Shown: positions 36,465 to 47,971, numbered from the stretch's first letter. The stretch is DNA of 64,000 nucleotides from Cuscuta epithymum (GCA_945859915.1 CAMAPF010001079.1:1116001-1180000); one strand, 5' to 3'. The notes: generated from the sequence alone by a model not told the origin. Translations and numbers: made by a program.

Positions 36465-37119
36465 AAAGGAAAAATCTCCACCCAAAGGAAGGACATTTAA
36501 ATTATAACAAGGCAAGTCCCACTCTTGGTAACTCGGTCATCCAAAGAAAGAAAGTCTCAATGGATCTACTCTGAGCAGCTTATATATGCCGAGATCAAGA
36601 AGAAGAAAAGTGAGCTTGACCAAGAAAGAGTTTGAGACACATATCAACTGAAGAAATATTGAAGTTCAAGGCACCTGAAACTGCTTGCATAGAGTGTTAG
36701 ATATAGTTCCTATTTTCCCTTCTCTTTGTAACGGGGTTTTGATGATTTACTAATTGTTAGCATCCTCGGGTTGGTACGTGTGTCGTGAGGAAGCTTTGTT
36801 GTAAAGCTGAGAGGTTCTACGCTCGCAAGTAGAAAGGAAAAACTCTTTCTAGAGAGGATAGAATTGGGGTGGCTCAAGGATATACTAGGAGAGTTTCTCT
36901 TGCAACTATTCAAAGGCTTTAAGTGAAGTTATTAAAATTCCTCTGAAGGGGGTCGAGGTTTCATAATCCCTTTTGAGCCAAAAAAATTTTCCTCGTTAAA
37001 TCCTTGTGCACTTATTTACTTTAACTCACCCTCTACCCCCACACTAGCTTGGCAAAAAACTGTCACAGTTCGACAAACACACAATTCACTCCCCTCTTGT
37101 ATTATAAACTGTTTCATCA
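36465..37119 (+). mobile_element. Copia LTR, 5' boundary uncertain
   Basis: This stretch ends TTTCATCA directly before a tRNA-Met-type primer-binding site, so it is the 3' part of a copia 5' LTR. A candidate TG start (TGTTAG) lies at 36695, but related sequence may extend left. It contains no gene. Confidence 0.6.
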
Positions 37120-37121
37120 AT

Positions 37122-37134
37122 TGGTATCAGAGCC
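37122..37134 (+). other. Copia primer-binding site (initiator tRNA-Met)
   Basis: TGGTATCAGAGCC is the standard Ty1/copia primer-binding site complementary to the 3' end of plant initiator tRNA-Met. Confidence 0.9.
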
Positions 37135-37181
37135 GGTCTTCACCACATAGAAGGTAAAAGCTTGGTAAGAGATCTGGCAAA

Positions 37182-37256
37182 ATGAACACGGTTGAACAAC
37201 TTGAAGAAGGGTACTCGACTCAACGACTATCATTGTTCAATCGAAACGGGCATTGA
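37182..37256 (+). pseudogene. Truncated copia gag start
   Basis: An ATG 47 bp after the primer-binding site opens a 24-codon frame containing GYSTQRLSLFNRNGH, which resembles the GYSTQRPPLFNG start of SIRE/Tork-type copia gag. It stops at 37254, and the remainder of the element is absent, replaced at about 37,260. Confidence 0.65.
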
Positions 37257-37344
37257 ACATGGTTATAGTGTAGTCTTGGCTTTGGGTCCAGTGCCCTTTA
37301 TGATTATGGGATTTATGGAACTGCTCATCTTTGTAGCTTTCTAC

Positions 37345-37937
37345 GTAATTTTATAAGAATTTTAGTGTGCACCAATTAATAAACATTAAGAACATGTTTA
37401 GTTAGAGTGGTGTTCCAATGAAAACGATGTTTAATGTGAAAACATGATAGAACATTCATATCTTACTTCTTACTATACACAAAAGGGAGTGAGAATAATG
37501 AAAAATATTCCCGCCTAAAGAGATGCGAGTAATAAAATGAGTTGGATCCCTTTACGGCTTTACGATTACGTGTTGTTCACTTCTCCCTTTCAATTTCAAC
37601 TAACCGTGCAAAAGACATGCACTAACATGTTGCCCGCATATGTTCTTTACTCTGCCACCCAACATGTTAGTGCATGTCTTTTGAAGTGTTAGTTGAAATT
37701 GAAAGGGAAGAGTGGACAACATGTAATCGTATAGAGATCTGACCCATTTTATTACTCGTATCTTTAGGGGGAATACCGTTCGCTTTTTACATTCCTTTTT
37801 ATATATAGTAAGATATGAATGTTCTCTCATGTTCGCACGTTAAGCATCGTTTTCATGGCCTCATGGGAACCCCACTCTAACCAAACATATCCTTAATGTT
37901 TACTAATTGGTGCACACTAAATATCTTATAAAATTAC
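37345..37937. mobile_element. Large foldback MITE
   Basis: Arms of about 290 bp start GTAATTTTATAAGAATTTTA and end with the diverged complement TATCTTATAAAATTAC. Both arms share ACATTAAG(G/A)A(T/C)ATGTTT, ACATTCATATCTTAC and CATGCACTAACATGTTG. The loop is near 37,640-37,660. No gene is inside. Confidence 0.85.
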
Positions 37938-37940
37938 ATA

Positions 37941-38135
37941 CTCCCTCCGTCCCAAAAAGGTTTGCCAAATTTCCTTTTCTGGATGTCCCAAAAAGATTTA
38001 CCATTTTCATTTAAAGTCAGGAATATGTGGCTAAAGTTAATTCTCTCTCCTCTGCACAAATTCCAACTACACAGTTTTTACTTTATTAATCAACGTGAAA
38101 GTCAAAGTTGGTGAACCTTTTCGGGATGGAGGGAG
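37941..38135. mobile_element. Stowaway MITE
   Basis: It begins CTCCCTCCGTCCCAAAAAGG and ends TTTTCGGGATGGAGGGAG, with TA on the left and TT on the right. It abuts the preceding foldback element. 38,136-38,330 has nothing recognised. Confidence 0.88.
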
Positions 38136-38689
38136 TTCAAAGTAACAAAGATGACCCAAAGCCAAGATTACACGACAATCGTCTTCACTGTCCGTTTCCA
38201 TTTTTTGCGTTACGGTAAAATCCAGTCACCTCTTGTTTCTTACTTATTATTCCCAGTGTTGTACTTTGTTTGTTGCCAGTAATATTCGGTTGAGAACTAG
38301 ATTTGCAACAATTATACCTGTCGCAACATAAACAGTCTGATGGATAGTCTACCTGGGGGGTATATTATCCGAGGGGTTATTGCGGGAATAACTTAGAGAG
38401 AAGTCAGAGTAAATAGGAGGAGAGAGAGTCGATTTTATTAAATGAACTCGAGATATGAGATCTGGATCTGGGATCGTTTACAAGGAGAAATGGGCTGCTA
38501 TTTATAGCAGCAATAAATGCGATGAGAGTACACGTGTCAACAATGTGACGGTCGAGGGGTCACATCAATCGGGTGGCACTGGCAGTGGCATGTTCACCGC
38601 ATTGAATGCGGTGGGTGGATGTGACGTCGCATTAAATGCGGTGGTTGGCTGTCTCCAAAGGGAATCTTCGATGATTGAGCGTGTTCAGC

Positions 38690-39545
38690 CGAAGGCTCCT
38701 TGATGGCTTCATGTACGGCCGAGGGCTTCATATGGCCGAAGACCCTGTGTGACCGAGGGCTGGGATAGCCGAAGGCTTTCACTAGTGCCGAGGGCTCAAT
38801 ATGCCGAAGGCTACTGTTTTCTGCCGTTTTCTCCCAGTAGCTCCGTATGCCAAAAAAGGCTATCCAGTGAGTTCTGGATCCTTCGGCCAAGGAGGCCGAA
38901 GGCATCCCAGTGTGTATTCTGGGCTTCCTTGACGCCTGGGCCGTTGTATTTGGGCCTGAGATGTTGCATGGGCTCAATGGACTTGCGTAGGAGAAGTAGG
39001 AGTCTATGGGCCGAGGTTTCCTGGGCCATATATTCCATCAGGAGTCCCTCACTCCTTTTGCCGAAAGGTACTTGAGGGAAAAGGAGTAGTTGTGTTGATT
39101 CTTCTGGAGGCTTCATCATTTCCTTGGGTGCTTCTGCTTGAGAACTTGCCTTCTGCTGATTACCGAAGGCTTCCCTCAGTCCCTCACATGTCGAGGGTTT
39201 TCTGAGGAAAGTGTACATGATATCTGTATGTGTTATGATGAAGGTTGCTCCATCATTGCCAGTGACTTGTGGAAAATTTTTGATATTCCGCTTTGCCGAA
39301 GGGTATGTTGACGTATTTACCCGAGGGGTTTACCTTTGGTGTTTGCCCGGAGGCTGTGTGCGTCAATTGTAAATTTCTTGCCTGTGGGAATTTTTGTTTT
39401 TAGTCATGTTTGAGTCCCGAGGGGTGTATCCCAGTCCCCCACTCCTTTAGACCGAAGACAAGTTCGGGCTGAAGGATGCAAGTATAGGCCTTCGGCTTGT
39501 CAATGTTGCCACTCATCATGATGTGTTGATGAGCTCCCGAGGGGT
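38690..39545. other. GCCGAAGG-rich leader of the gypsy-type element
   Basis: There are dozens of (G)CCGAAGGCT and CCGAGGGCT words. Short open frames on both strands here have no recognisable domains and probably reflect the repeat. Confidence 0.5.
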
Positions 39546-39790
39546 GCAACATTGATAAGTCGAAGGCTTATGGTGCTACATGCTTGAGGATGCAACATTG
39601 ACAAGCCGAAGGCTTATACTGCTGCCTGCTCAAAGGCTATCCTCCAAGTGTGCGCTGATGAATGGCAACATTGACAAGCCGAAGGCCTATACTGATGCCT
39701 GCTCGAAGGCTATCATCCAAGTATATGCTGAGGAGTGGCAACATTGACAAGCCGAAGGCTTGTACTGCTGCCAGCTCGAAGGCGCTTGCC
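39545..39790. repeat. About 72-bp tandem repeat, CAACATTGACAAGCCGAAGG type
   Basis: Units start at about 39,545, 39,592, 39,664 and 39,737. Each begins GCAACATTGA(C/T)AAG(C/T)CGAAGG, and the later ones include CTGCTCGAAGGCTATC. The first unit is shorter and more diverged. It lies upstream of the gag promoter. Confidence 0.8.
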
Positions 39791-40015
39791 GGAATTCGTA
39801 GGCTGAAGGTTGCGGTGAGTGATAGCCGGGGGCTATCATTTGAGGATGTTTCAGTGTCTCTGAAATATAGCCGTTGCAACATAGCCGTTGGAAGAGGAGC
39901 CGACGTGGCCGGCTGTCGTTGGTTGAAGGTGGGCGGGTGGCGTCCATTGGTTGAACCGGCGGCCCGTAATGATGGGCTTTTCGAATCGAGGCCCAGTTCT
40001 CGAGGCGCAGTTGCC

Positions 40016-40023
40016 TATAAATA
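40016..40023 (+). promoter_or_regulatory. TATA box of the gypsy-type gag gene
   Basis: TATAAATA in a GC-rich setting lies about 250 bp before the gag ATG. The leader has a plausible intron (donor AAAG/GTCAGT at about 40,131). Confidence 0.65.
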
Positions 40024-40272
40024 CCCCGAGTCTGAGCTCATTCGTCCTTGTGTGTTTCAGAATCTTAGCGAAGCTCTGCTGAAATTTCTAGAGAGAGAAA
40101 CTCTTGCCCTCGATCAAACCTTAATCTCAAAGGTCAGTTCCTCACCCTGTTCTTGAGTCTCTCCGTATACTTTGCTTTCGGTCCGTAGGTTTTGCGTTAG
40201 TGCAATCTTAGGAGCCTTCGGTCTGTAGCCTTCTTTTCCTTTTAAAAAGTTCCCACCTTTAGTATCTAAGAA

Positions 40273-42837
40273 ATGTCTTCGCAAAGCGACTCCCAAAACG
40301 TCTCGAGGGAGCCTTCGGCCCAAGAAAAGAGCTCTTCGGAGGTGGAGACCTCGAGCGAGTCGGTCTCGGTCAATAATGACCTCATGGTAGCTGAGGAGGT
40401 ACAGAATACCCTTCGGGCCGAGTTGGAGGCCGAAGATTTCGAACAAGTGAACGAGGACGAGGAGCTGGCCCTCGCTATCCAGGCTGCCGAGGAAGAGGAG
40501 GAGAGAGAGCGGCAAAAAGTGACGGTTGCCGCTTTGCCTCTTCGTGGTGCCGGCGAGGCGAGTACCTCCCGACCTCTAGATCCAGAACCCCTGAGTGTGG
40601 CTCTCGGCAAAAAGAGGAAGAAGATGAAGGCCCCTCAAAAGAAGAAGCTACCCGCAGCGGATTGTGGGAAACCCGTTGGAATACCCGAGGGGCATTCATG
40701 GCTGAACACTGCCGCCCTCGCACTGAAATCGAGGGCTGATCGAGCGGAGTGTTACGTCACTCAATTGCACGTGGGACCCTCGGCAACGGTGATCGAGCCG
40801 AGGCCCAACGATCTCCTTTCCCAGGCTCCCGAAGGATGCTTCGCGGTCCATGTGTTATTAGTCGCCATGGGCCTCCGGTTCCCGCTGCACCCCTTTCTAC
40901 TCGAGTACCTCAGGTATGTGGGGTTGGCCCCCTGCCAGCTTACCCCAAATAGCCATTCATATATCACTGGCTTCGTGCAGCTCTGCCGGTCTAGGGGGCA
41001 ACTCCTACCCTCGATCTCTTCTTTCAGAGCTTCAATTTATGCCGAGGGGGCCACACGAATTCCGAGGGGTTCGCGAATCTCCTGCAGATTGCCAAATGGA
41101 GGCTTTTTTATGATGTGCCCTCGTCCCATAAGGGGTGGAAAGACCGTTTCTGTTATGTCAGGGTGGCGGAGAATCCATTCCCGAGGGAGCTGCGCAATCA
41201 TTTTAGGCGTCACTCGAAGGTGGGAAATGCTGCCCTCGAAAAGGAAGGCAAGAAGATATGTGCTCTGCCGGCGGGGGCCACGAAGCACGTCACGGTCAAG
41301 GATTCGACCCTCCCAGAGGACCTGCTGGTCCTTGGCTTCTGGCGATACCGTTTTCTAGGTGAAAGGGACGAACAATACCCTATCCTTGAGAAGGCCTTCG
41401 GTAGCATATGAGGTAGTTTCTGAAGGCTTCGCCTTGTTGTACTTGGGATTTTTCGCACTTTATTTCTGTTTTTTGTAGTTGACCCCTCAGTATAACAAGT
41501 GTTTTTTTTTTGTTTGCAGGTGTCAGCATGGACGTTTCCAACTTTGCCGCCCTCAAGAAGAAGTTGGTCAAGGATCCGAAGAAGAAGAAGGAGGCGGGGA
41601 CCCAGAAACCCGTCGATGAATTCTTCAGGAAGGATGGGGCCGTCCAGGTCCCGGAGGGTGGGGGTGCCTCCAATGCTGCTGTTGCCGGTACTGAAGCCGG
41701 GGGCTCCCAAGGGGAGGAGCTCAAGAGAAAGAATACCGGGAAAGGCGCCGCTTTCCCGGAGAACAAGAAACCGAGGAAGGGGACCCTCGGGAGGAAGGAT
41801 GCCCCAATTGTGATTGCTGGGGAGCGTCCATCTTTGAATCCTCCTGCGACTACTCCTCCTCATTCCCCTCCATCCCCCATAGACGAGGAAATCCGCCCGG
41901 CGGAGGTCATCCAATTCCCCGTCAAGTCGGGGACTTCAGTCCTTCACGGCACCCTTCACCCCGTTGGGTTCATGAGGGGGTGATGGCGCCGAAGGACAGA
42001 TCCGTCTGGCCCGCCTCGGGGACGACATTCTTGATTATAAAGTCGCAAGCTACAGCACTATGGTGAGCCTTCCCCTTCGCCTACCCTTCGTCTTGGGTTT
42101 ATAATATGATTCTAATGTTTGTTTGCCCTTTGTCGTATTTGCAGGCTACTTTGGCCGCCTCGGAGCAGGCCCGGAGGGTGGAACAGCTGAGGATCGCGAA
42201 GGTCCAAGCGGACGAGGCTCTGAAGAAGTCTGATGAGGAGATCTTCACCCTCCGGGAGAGGGTTGCTGATGCCGAGAAGGCTCTTCGATTGGAGAGAGAG
42301 GGCATGGAGCAGAGGCTGAAAGATGCTGAGGACAAGGGGAAGGCTAAGGCCGAGGAAACCGCTGCCGCTGCTGCCAAGACTGCCGCCGAGGCCGCCGAGA
42401 TTGAAAGGACCGAGGCGGTGGCTGATGCTAAGAAGAAAGCGGTTGAAGCTTTTCTTGCCGAGGGCTGGACGGCGGCGGACCACGAGGGGTGGGTGACCTC
42501 GGTGGTGGAGCAGAAGGTGGACGCCTGGGTGAGAGGCCCCGGTGCCGAATGGCTTGCCCGAAAGGGTAAGGACTACTATGATGGTGGTGAATTCTTCACC
42601 CAGAAGCTGGTCTACCGAAGGCTGGCTAGGCACCTGAAGATCGAGCCAAAAGATTTTGACCCGGCGACCTATGGTCTTCCCCCCTTGCAACCAGATGTAA
42701 GAGTCCCCCTCCCCGAAGGAGAAGATAGGCCGGACCTGGAGGATTCCGAACTGATGCAGGAGGCAGATGATAGAGAAGCTGAGGATGATGCGGCCTCGAA
42801 GCCAAAGGAAGATGGAACTGAAGATGTCCAACCTTGA
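40273..42837 (+). pseudogene. Gypsy-type transposon gag-like protein (Transposase_28 family), frameshifted
   Basis: It resembles the plant 'putative gypsy type transposon' family. Exon 1 (40,273 to about 41,410) has an acidic, low-complexity N-terminus (residues about 1-130) and then the conserved core: FPLHPFLLEYLRYVGLAPCQL, an apparent one-base shift near 40,990, then FANLLQIAKWRLFYDVP and HKGWKDRFCYVRV in the next frame. An intron (about 41,411-41,519, ending TTTGCAG) follows. Exon 2 is proline/lysine-rich. A second shift near 41,960 separates it from RLGDDILDYKVASYSTM, then another intron (42,063-42,144). The last exon is a long alanine/glutamate coiled coil (EQARRVEQLRIAKVQADEAL) ending with TGA at 42,837. 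Two frame breaks make this copy non-functional unless they are sequence errors. Confidence 0.7.
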
Positions 42838-43015
42838 AAATTCTTCTAAGTGCAAATTCTGTAATAGCTTGTAGACGTTGGCCCCGGCCATGTTTGTAAA
42901 GAAACATTTGTAGTTACTCTGCGAATTTTTGGTGATGAATCTTTCGCTTTCGGGCTTTATCGTTGAATGTATGCCTTTGCCTTCTTTCCTTTTCGTATGA
43001 GTGCATGTTTGTGGA

Positions 43016-43113
43016 CTTAGAAAATTTTCTAAGTGGCAACATAGTCAGAAGCCTTCGGTTGTAATTTGAAATCACCGGGGGCTTGTGATTGTGGACTTAG
43101 AAAATTTTCTAAG
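43016..43113. repeat. Two copies of an 18-bp perfect palindrome
   Basis: CTTAGAAAATTTTCTAAG occurs at 43016-43033 and 43096-43113, each preceded by TGTGGA. They lie in the 3' region after the gag-like gene. A related GACTTAGGTTACTTTCC lies near 43,200. Confidence 0.9.
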
Positions 43114-43385
43114 CGAGACTCTACGGTATGCCTTCGGCAATCAGCCATTTAGAATCGCTTCCGGTTTGTAGCAGTAGGACCGAGGGCTAGAATGAATTAG
43201 ACTTAGGTTACTTTCCAAGCTAATTTTACCCTAGGCCCTTCGGCGGTGTCGAGCCTTCGATTCATAGTGCAACTTTAGGTCCTTGCGAAGTAGTTTAGGG
43301 GGCGAAAGGGAGTAGTCCAAACTGTATCTGCAACGTTCTTTCTCTTCGGCCGGGGGACCACCACCCTTGTCCATTATGGGGAGGT

Positions 43386-43466
43386 GCCTCGTTAAAAACC
43401 TTTACTAGGAAAAACCCAGTGGGAAAAAATCCTAATAAAGGAAAAAAGAGTACACCTAGCGCCCCC
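43386..43466 (+). other. Retroelement 3' motif with AAAACCCAGTGGGAAAA
   Basis: The order is CCTCGTTAAAAACCTTTAC, AGGAAAAACCCAGTGGGAAA, then AAAGGAAAAAAGAGTACA. The same arrangement recurs at 58,125-58,800 in a different element. 43,467-43,945 contains short CCCGACTTGGTCGGGG and GCTTTGTGCCTGAGGAG repeats but no gene. Confidence 0.7.
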
Positions 43467-43849
43467 AACATGAAACAAGGAAGGTAAATCCCCTCCGGCA
43501 TAATCAATCTAGCTCAGCTCCTCTTCAACTGACTCAGCTCTCGTTCCTGCTCTTGCATGATATTTTCTGCTCATCTAGAAACTCTGACCCCTCAGTCCCC
43601 CAGTCCCCACTCTTTGAGGCGAGTGGAGACGAGGTGAAAATGAGTAAAGTCATCTTCGTACCTACACATTTATCATACATATAAAAAAAATTTCTTGGGA
43701 TTTATGTTCCCGATCGGGAGTTCGTCACTTCAAACAAGTGGAGATGTGAATTGTTAATGTAATGATAAAATACTTAGTAGAATGGATGTGTGAGCCATTC
43801 GTAAGCAACGGTCGCCACTCGAGGAATGACTAAGACTGGTCTTCGTACC

Positions 43850-43945
43850 CGACTTGGTCGGGGTTTTGTCTTCATGCCCGACTTGGTCGGGGCTTTGTGC
43901 CTGAGGAGACAGGGCTTTGTGCCTGAGGAGTCAGAGCTTTAAATC
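43850..43945. repeat. Short tandem repeats CCCGACTTGGTCGGGG and GCTTTGTGCCTGAGGAG
   Basis: Two copies of each unit lie in direct succession. The first unit is an imperfect palindrome. Confidence 0.75.
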
Positions 43946-43959
43946 CTAGTGATGGGTCT

Positions 43960-45312
43960 CAAGCCACACTCTACTAGGCATTTGATCATAAGTGCGTGAT
44001 AGTGTGACATTCACCCGAAAAAAATGATTTAAATAAATATAAATAATACGTAGTATAAAAATTAAAGAGTACTTATCTTTTGGAGTTGGTTGGGCCGAAA
44101 TGTTGGGCTGCTTGGGCTGAAACATGTTGCTGAAAGTAAGCCCATCCTCATTCGTTAGTTTCAATGTTGGTCTTGATATAGTCTTGGCCCACTAATTTTT
44201 GACTCCATGTTAGAGGCCCAATTGTCCAAGTTAGATGCATTTGCAGCCAGCTCTTCAAGACCTAGGAGATGCGGAGCCGCGGAGGAAGCTGATAAAAAAC
44301 AAACGAATTTCCAATCAGCAGGAGATGCTCTCAGCCGCCGGGAAGCTGAAACGGTGGAACGCCTAGGGCGAGGCTGGCGACGCCGTGGTGGAGGTGGCGG
44401 AGAAGTTTGTACCTCGCCGCTGGCCGCTGTTCTGGTGGGTCTCGGTTTCTGGTCTGACAGGGGAGCTCGAGGGTGGTGTCGCTGGTTGTCCCCACGAGCT
44501 TCAGAGCGCCATTAATTGCGGCAATGGCGGTGTCTCCAATCGGCAAGATCTCTCAGGCAACCTTGAGTCTTTGACGAACTGGTAGAGCGTGACTGGGGTG
44601 CTCTGAGAGACTGGTTCCGGAGCTGTGACTGCGGTGGTTGAGGTGAGGAGGCAGGCTTCGAGCGTCTTTCGGTGGCTCTGTAACAGAGGCAGAAGAAAAT
44701 ATCTGCAAGCAACGGATCTGCAGCGGCGAGATCTAGAACGGGCGGCGAGACCCAGTAGCGGCGGCGGAGCAGCTTCAGCTTATTGTGGACGGCGGCGACC
44801 AAGATCTGGAAATGGGTGGCGAGCTCCAGTGGGCGGAAAACTTCTGTTATGCCGCGTGACGGCGGCCGCGAGTTAGGCTTCGTCGCGAGCGAGACGGCGG
44901 AGACCGTACCTCGCTGGTGGTTCTCCGGGTCGCATGTTCGCTGCGGAGCATGACCCTGCTGTGGCGTCGCCGCTGGTGGTGGGCTGGGCTCCGGCAAGGT
45001 TGTTCCGTTGACCGTAACGGATCCGGTCGACCGATGCAGGTGGCTTGCAGTGGCTGGCGAGATTCGTGGCATCAGTGTCCTGCCGGCGGCAGGGGTGCTA
45101 GACCAGAAGTTGGGCGGCATGACCTGGGACACCGTTGTGGGAGTTGCTCCGGCCAGATCTGCGAAATCCTAGTTTTTTCATAGCAGATCCGTTCTTGCTG
45201 TATCATTTTTTATTTTTCCAGAACAGTTTTTTGTGATTGGGAAGAATTTTTGGTTAATTGGGAGGTTTTCTCACTTGATTGTGTTCAACCTCTCAACGAG
45301 AGCACCATTGTT
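43960..45312 (-). mobile_element. Internal 5' region of a truncated LTR retroelement, minus strand
   Basis: Reading leftward from the LTR at 45,313, the sequence starts ATGGTGCTCTCGTTGAGAG, a style found directly after plant LTRs at the primer site. It then passes into a GC-rich stretch. An open minus-strand frame (44,512-45,132, 206 aa) rich in P, S, T and R has no recognisable domain. It may be leader, pre-gag or a captured piece. The copy ends near 43,960 without pol genes. Confidence 0.5.
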
Positions 45313-45651
45313 GGATAATTGATACCCATATTGTATAAACAGGAGAAATTGAACAAGAATCAAAAGGAGTAATGGAGAAGAAGAAGAAAATGTGTAGGAT
45401 GAAATAATATTTGTTATATGAGTTACAAGCCTCCTATAAGGAGTATATATAGGGAAAATCCGGGTCTGGGCCTCTAATATGGGCCTGACAGACCCGGTTA
45501 CATAAATGGACTGATGGTATAAAAAGCTAATCTAGAACATCTGAATAATAATAATGTACAATAATATTAATGATATACGCTAAACGTGTGTGGGCCGCTG
45601 TCCAGGCCTAGTAGTCGGCATACCGGGGGGTCCGAGTCCATATAATCCATC
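45313..45651 (-). mobile_element. LTR, family also present at 61,664
   Basis: On the minus strand it runs TGATGGATTATATGGACTC to TTATCCAACA. The second copy at about 61,664-61,986 shares most of its length, including CCTCCTATAAGGAGTATATA and GGGTCTGGGCCTCTAATATG. It contains TATATAGG, a possible TATA. 45,652-46,250 has nothing recognised. Confidence 0.75.
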
Positions 45652-46250
45652 ACAGTCCAACCAATTTCATGTTGTAAGTTTCATGTTCGATTGCAAATGC
45701 GATGAGAGATTACTATACAAAATGCACATAGCTTTTCCAAATCTTAGGCCATAGTCTCCGTGATTAATTAAAATTCTATTTACATACCCTCAATTAACTG
45801 TGGGGAACGTGTAAATTGACAATACAGACTAGTTCATATGTTTTCTGGAAAAGTATTAGCCTATTAGGGTGTGGTGGATGGCGGCTGGTCTGGTGGTGGC
45901 TCCTCCCATTGGAGGTAGCATTGAAAGGGAAGGAAGGGTTGCTGTCTTTCAGCGTGTTGTCCCCATCATACAACACAATTCGCTGTTGATAAATTATGTA
46001 CTCCCTATTATTTAACACAGAAAGCTAAGAAAGAGATGGAGATGAAAAGGTGGAAGCCATAAAGTCTTAACCAAACCGCGCACATGACTTCCCACATTCC
46101 TCTTTTTCTATTTCTGTTGAAGCCCATAGGTTCATCACCTTTCTATAAAGTGAATTTGCATCATATATCTACCTACTGCCCTTCTTCCCAAGTCCTAAGA
46201 TCTTGTTTAGAAGAGTGCAACTACTGTGGTGTTTCAGACATTGAATCCTT

Positions 46251-46955
46251 CTTGGTGTACACCCTGGGATACACCCCATTTATTTGCCCTTCACACAGAC
46301 AAAAAACATGAAAACACGGACACTTTCAATTAAACTGTCGGTGTGAGTTTGCGGATCTGTTAGGCTAGTTGCACGCAAACCAATGTTGGTATGCACAGAC
46401 ACTAGTTCTCTGTGTAGACAAAAAAGTGTCGGGGCGAACAAAATTGGTTTGCAAGTTCAGGGGGTTGAGAAACCAGTGTCGGTGTACACAGGCATTAGTT
46501 GTCGGTGTAGAAAAAAGTTTCTGTACATATGCAATTTTCGTCGGTGTAGAAACAAAAGTGTCTGTGAATATACAATTTTCGTCGGTGTACACAGACACTG
46601 AAAGCAAATCAGTGTCGGTGTGCATAAAACGTAAAAAGAGAGAAGGAAAGAAAACCGACGAAAATTGTATATGTACAAACACTTTTTTCTACACAGACAA
46701 CTAATGTCTGTGTACACCGACACTAGTTTCCCACCCCCCTGAACTTGCAAACCAACTTTGTTCGCACCGACACTTTTTTGTCTATACAGACAACTAGTGT
46801 ATGTGCATACCGACATTGGTTTGTGTGCAACCAGCCTGACAGATCTGCAAACTCACACCGACATTTTAATCGAAAGTGTCTGTGTTTTTACGTTTTTTGT
46901 CTATGTGAAGGGCAAATAAATGGGGTGTACTCCGGGGTGTAACCCAAGGTGTGCC
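46251..46955. mobile_element. Foldback element built of GTGTCGGTGTACACAGACA words
   Basis: Arms of about 330 bp are inverted copies: CACCCCATTTATTTGCCCTTC at about 46,272 pairs with GAAGGGCAAATAAATGGGGTG at about 46,907. Both arms carry GCGGATCTGTTAGGCTAG-type and CAAGTTCAGGGGG(T)TG blocks. The loop is near 46,600-46,640. Within each arm a roughly 40-bp unit with GTCGGTGTA(C/G)A is repeated several times, giving internal direct as well as inverted repeats. Open frames on both strands here are by-products of the repeat. Confidence 0.9.
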
Positions 46956-47970
46956 TTGAGAATTTTCCTTCAGACATTTTAATGGGTTATTAGAGTCCAA
47001 TAAAGGAAAATGATGGAACTATCTCCACTTACAAATGGAGAACTAGGACTAAAATGCACTATTGTATTTTTTTTTTTTTGAAAAAAAAAAAGAATCTATG
47101 AAAGTCGTTTAAGAGCCCATTTTCTGATATTGGTTAAAAGGTTGAAATTGATCAAATTCTAGTTGAAATGATTAAATATGTTGACTTAAATGAAAATTAG
47201 ATTTTAAATATATTTTATTACTAGTATTAAAATAAAGTAAAATATTATATGGAAATCATCTAAAATGATCATCTAAAGTAACTTTAATCAGATAAGTAAC
47301 TCCAATCTTATTTATTTTGTTTATCACACAATTTGGTGCGCGAAATCAAAAGTTATATGTTTGGTGAAAATGTTGACTGATAAGCTGAAAAGCAGGATTC
47401 CTAAATCGTCTAAACGGGCTTTAATCCTGCTGAATCCATTGAGCTTGGTGAAATTTTGGCTGAATTGATTATATTGAATTTACTGAATTATGGAAAATAA
47501 ATATTTAAAATGTGTTTGTTAATAATTAAAGGAAAAAATATGTGCAAAATAGCTAAAATTGTTATCCTCGGCAATTTCAATCATATCTGCTCAAGAAGTA
47601 ACTTTGAGTATTTAACCTTGCTTATTTAATTTGTAACACATTTTAACATGTAAAATCAAAATTGCCTGTTTTATAAGAATTTGACCGATAAACTAAAAAT
47701 ATGAGCTATCAAACGGGCTCTAAATTGAATGTTTTCCCAACCTACTTTTAAAAAGTGTCATAAATAGAACTATAACATGAATGAGCAGTCGTCCAAAACG
47801 TTTTTATTTGGACTTTATTAATCTGTCGATTTCGATTTATTTCATATAGGAAAATGTCACTTTATTGACATTCCATTTATCAAATGTTTTTGATTTGTTT
47901 GCCAATTGATGTCATTTTTATGAAACAATATGTAATATGGTAGTATCAACTCTATCAAGTCTGGAAAAAA
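46956..47970. other. AT-rich stretch, nothing recognised
   Basis: No ORF with coding character and no clear element is seen. A poly-T/poly-A pair lies at 47,069-47,091. Confidence 0.4.
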
Positions 47971-47971
47971 A

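Larger units (their letters stand above)
38335..43950 (+). mobile_element. GC-rich gypsy-type retroelement with gag-like gene, ends not resolved
   Basis: The region differs from its neighbours in base composition and is saturated with GCCGAAGG and CGAGGGG words in coding and noncoding parts. It holds a plus-strand promoter, a spliced gag-like gene (40,273-42,837), a 3' region with the GTGGGAAAA motif, and an inward tandem repeat. A TATA-like TATTTATA at 38499-38506 reads leftward (TATAAATA on the minus strand). No polymerase genes are present, so it is non-autonomous. Neither LTRs nor terminal inverted repeats could be matched, so the limits are approximate. Confidence 0.55.

Noticed and set aside
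38455..39218. Overlapping 80-135 aa frames on both strands
   Set aside because: They fall in GCCGAAGG repeats upstream of the gag promoter, and no family resemblance is seen.
39545..39790. Possible CRISPR-like array
   Set aside because: The units are about 72 bp and repeat along their whole length, with no conserved repeat/variable spacer pattern, in plant DNA. It is a plain tandem repeat.
44512..45132. 206-aa minus-strand protein gene
   Set aside because: It is P/S/T/R-rich, lies in GC-rich retroelement leader and has no domain. Open frames also exist on the other strand, so it is not called as a CDS.
46369..46816. Several 70-120 aa frames on both strands
   Set aside because: They arise from the repeated GTCGGTGTACACAGACA words of the foldback element and have no domain character.
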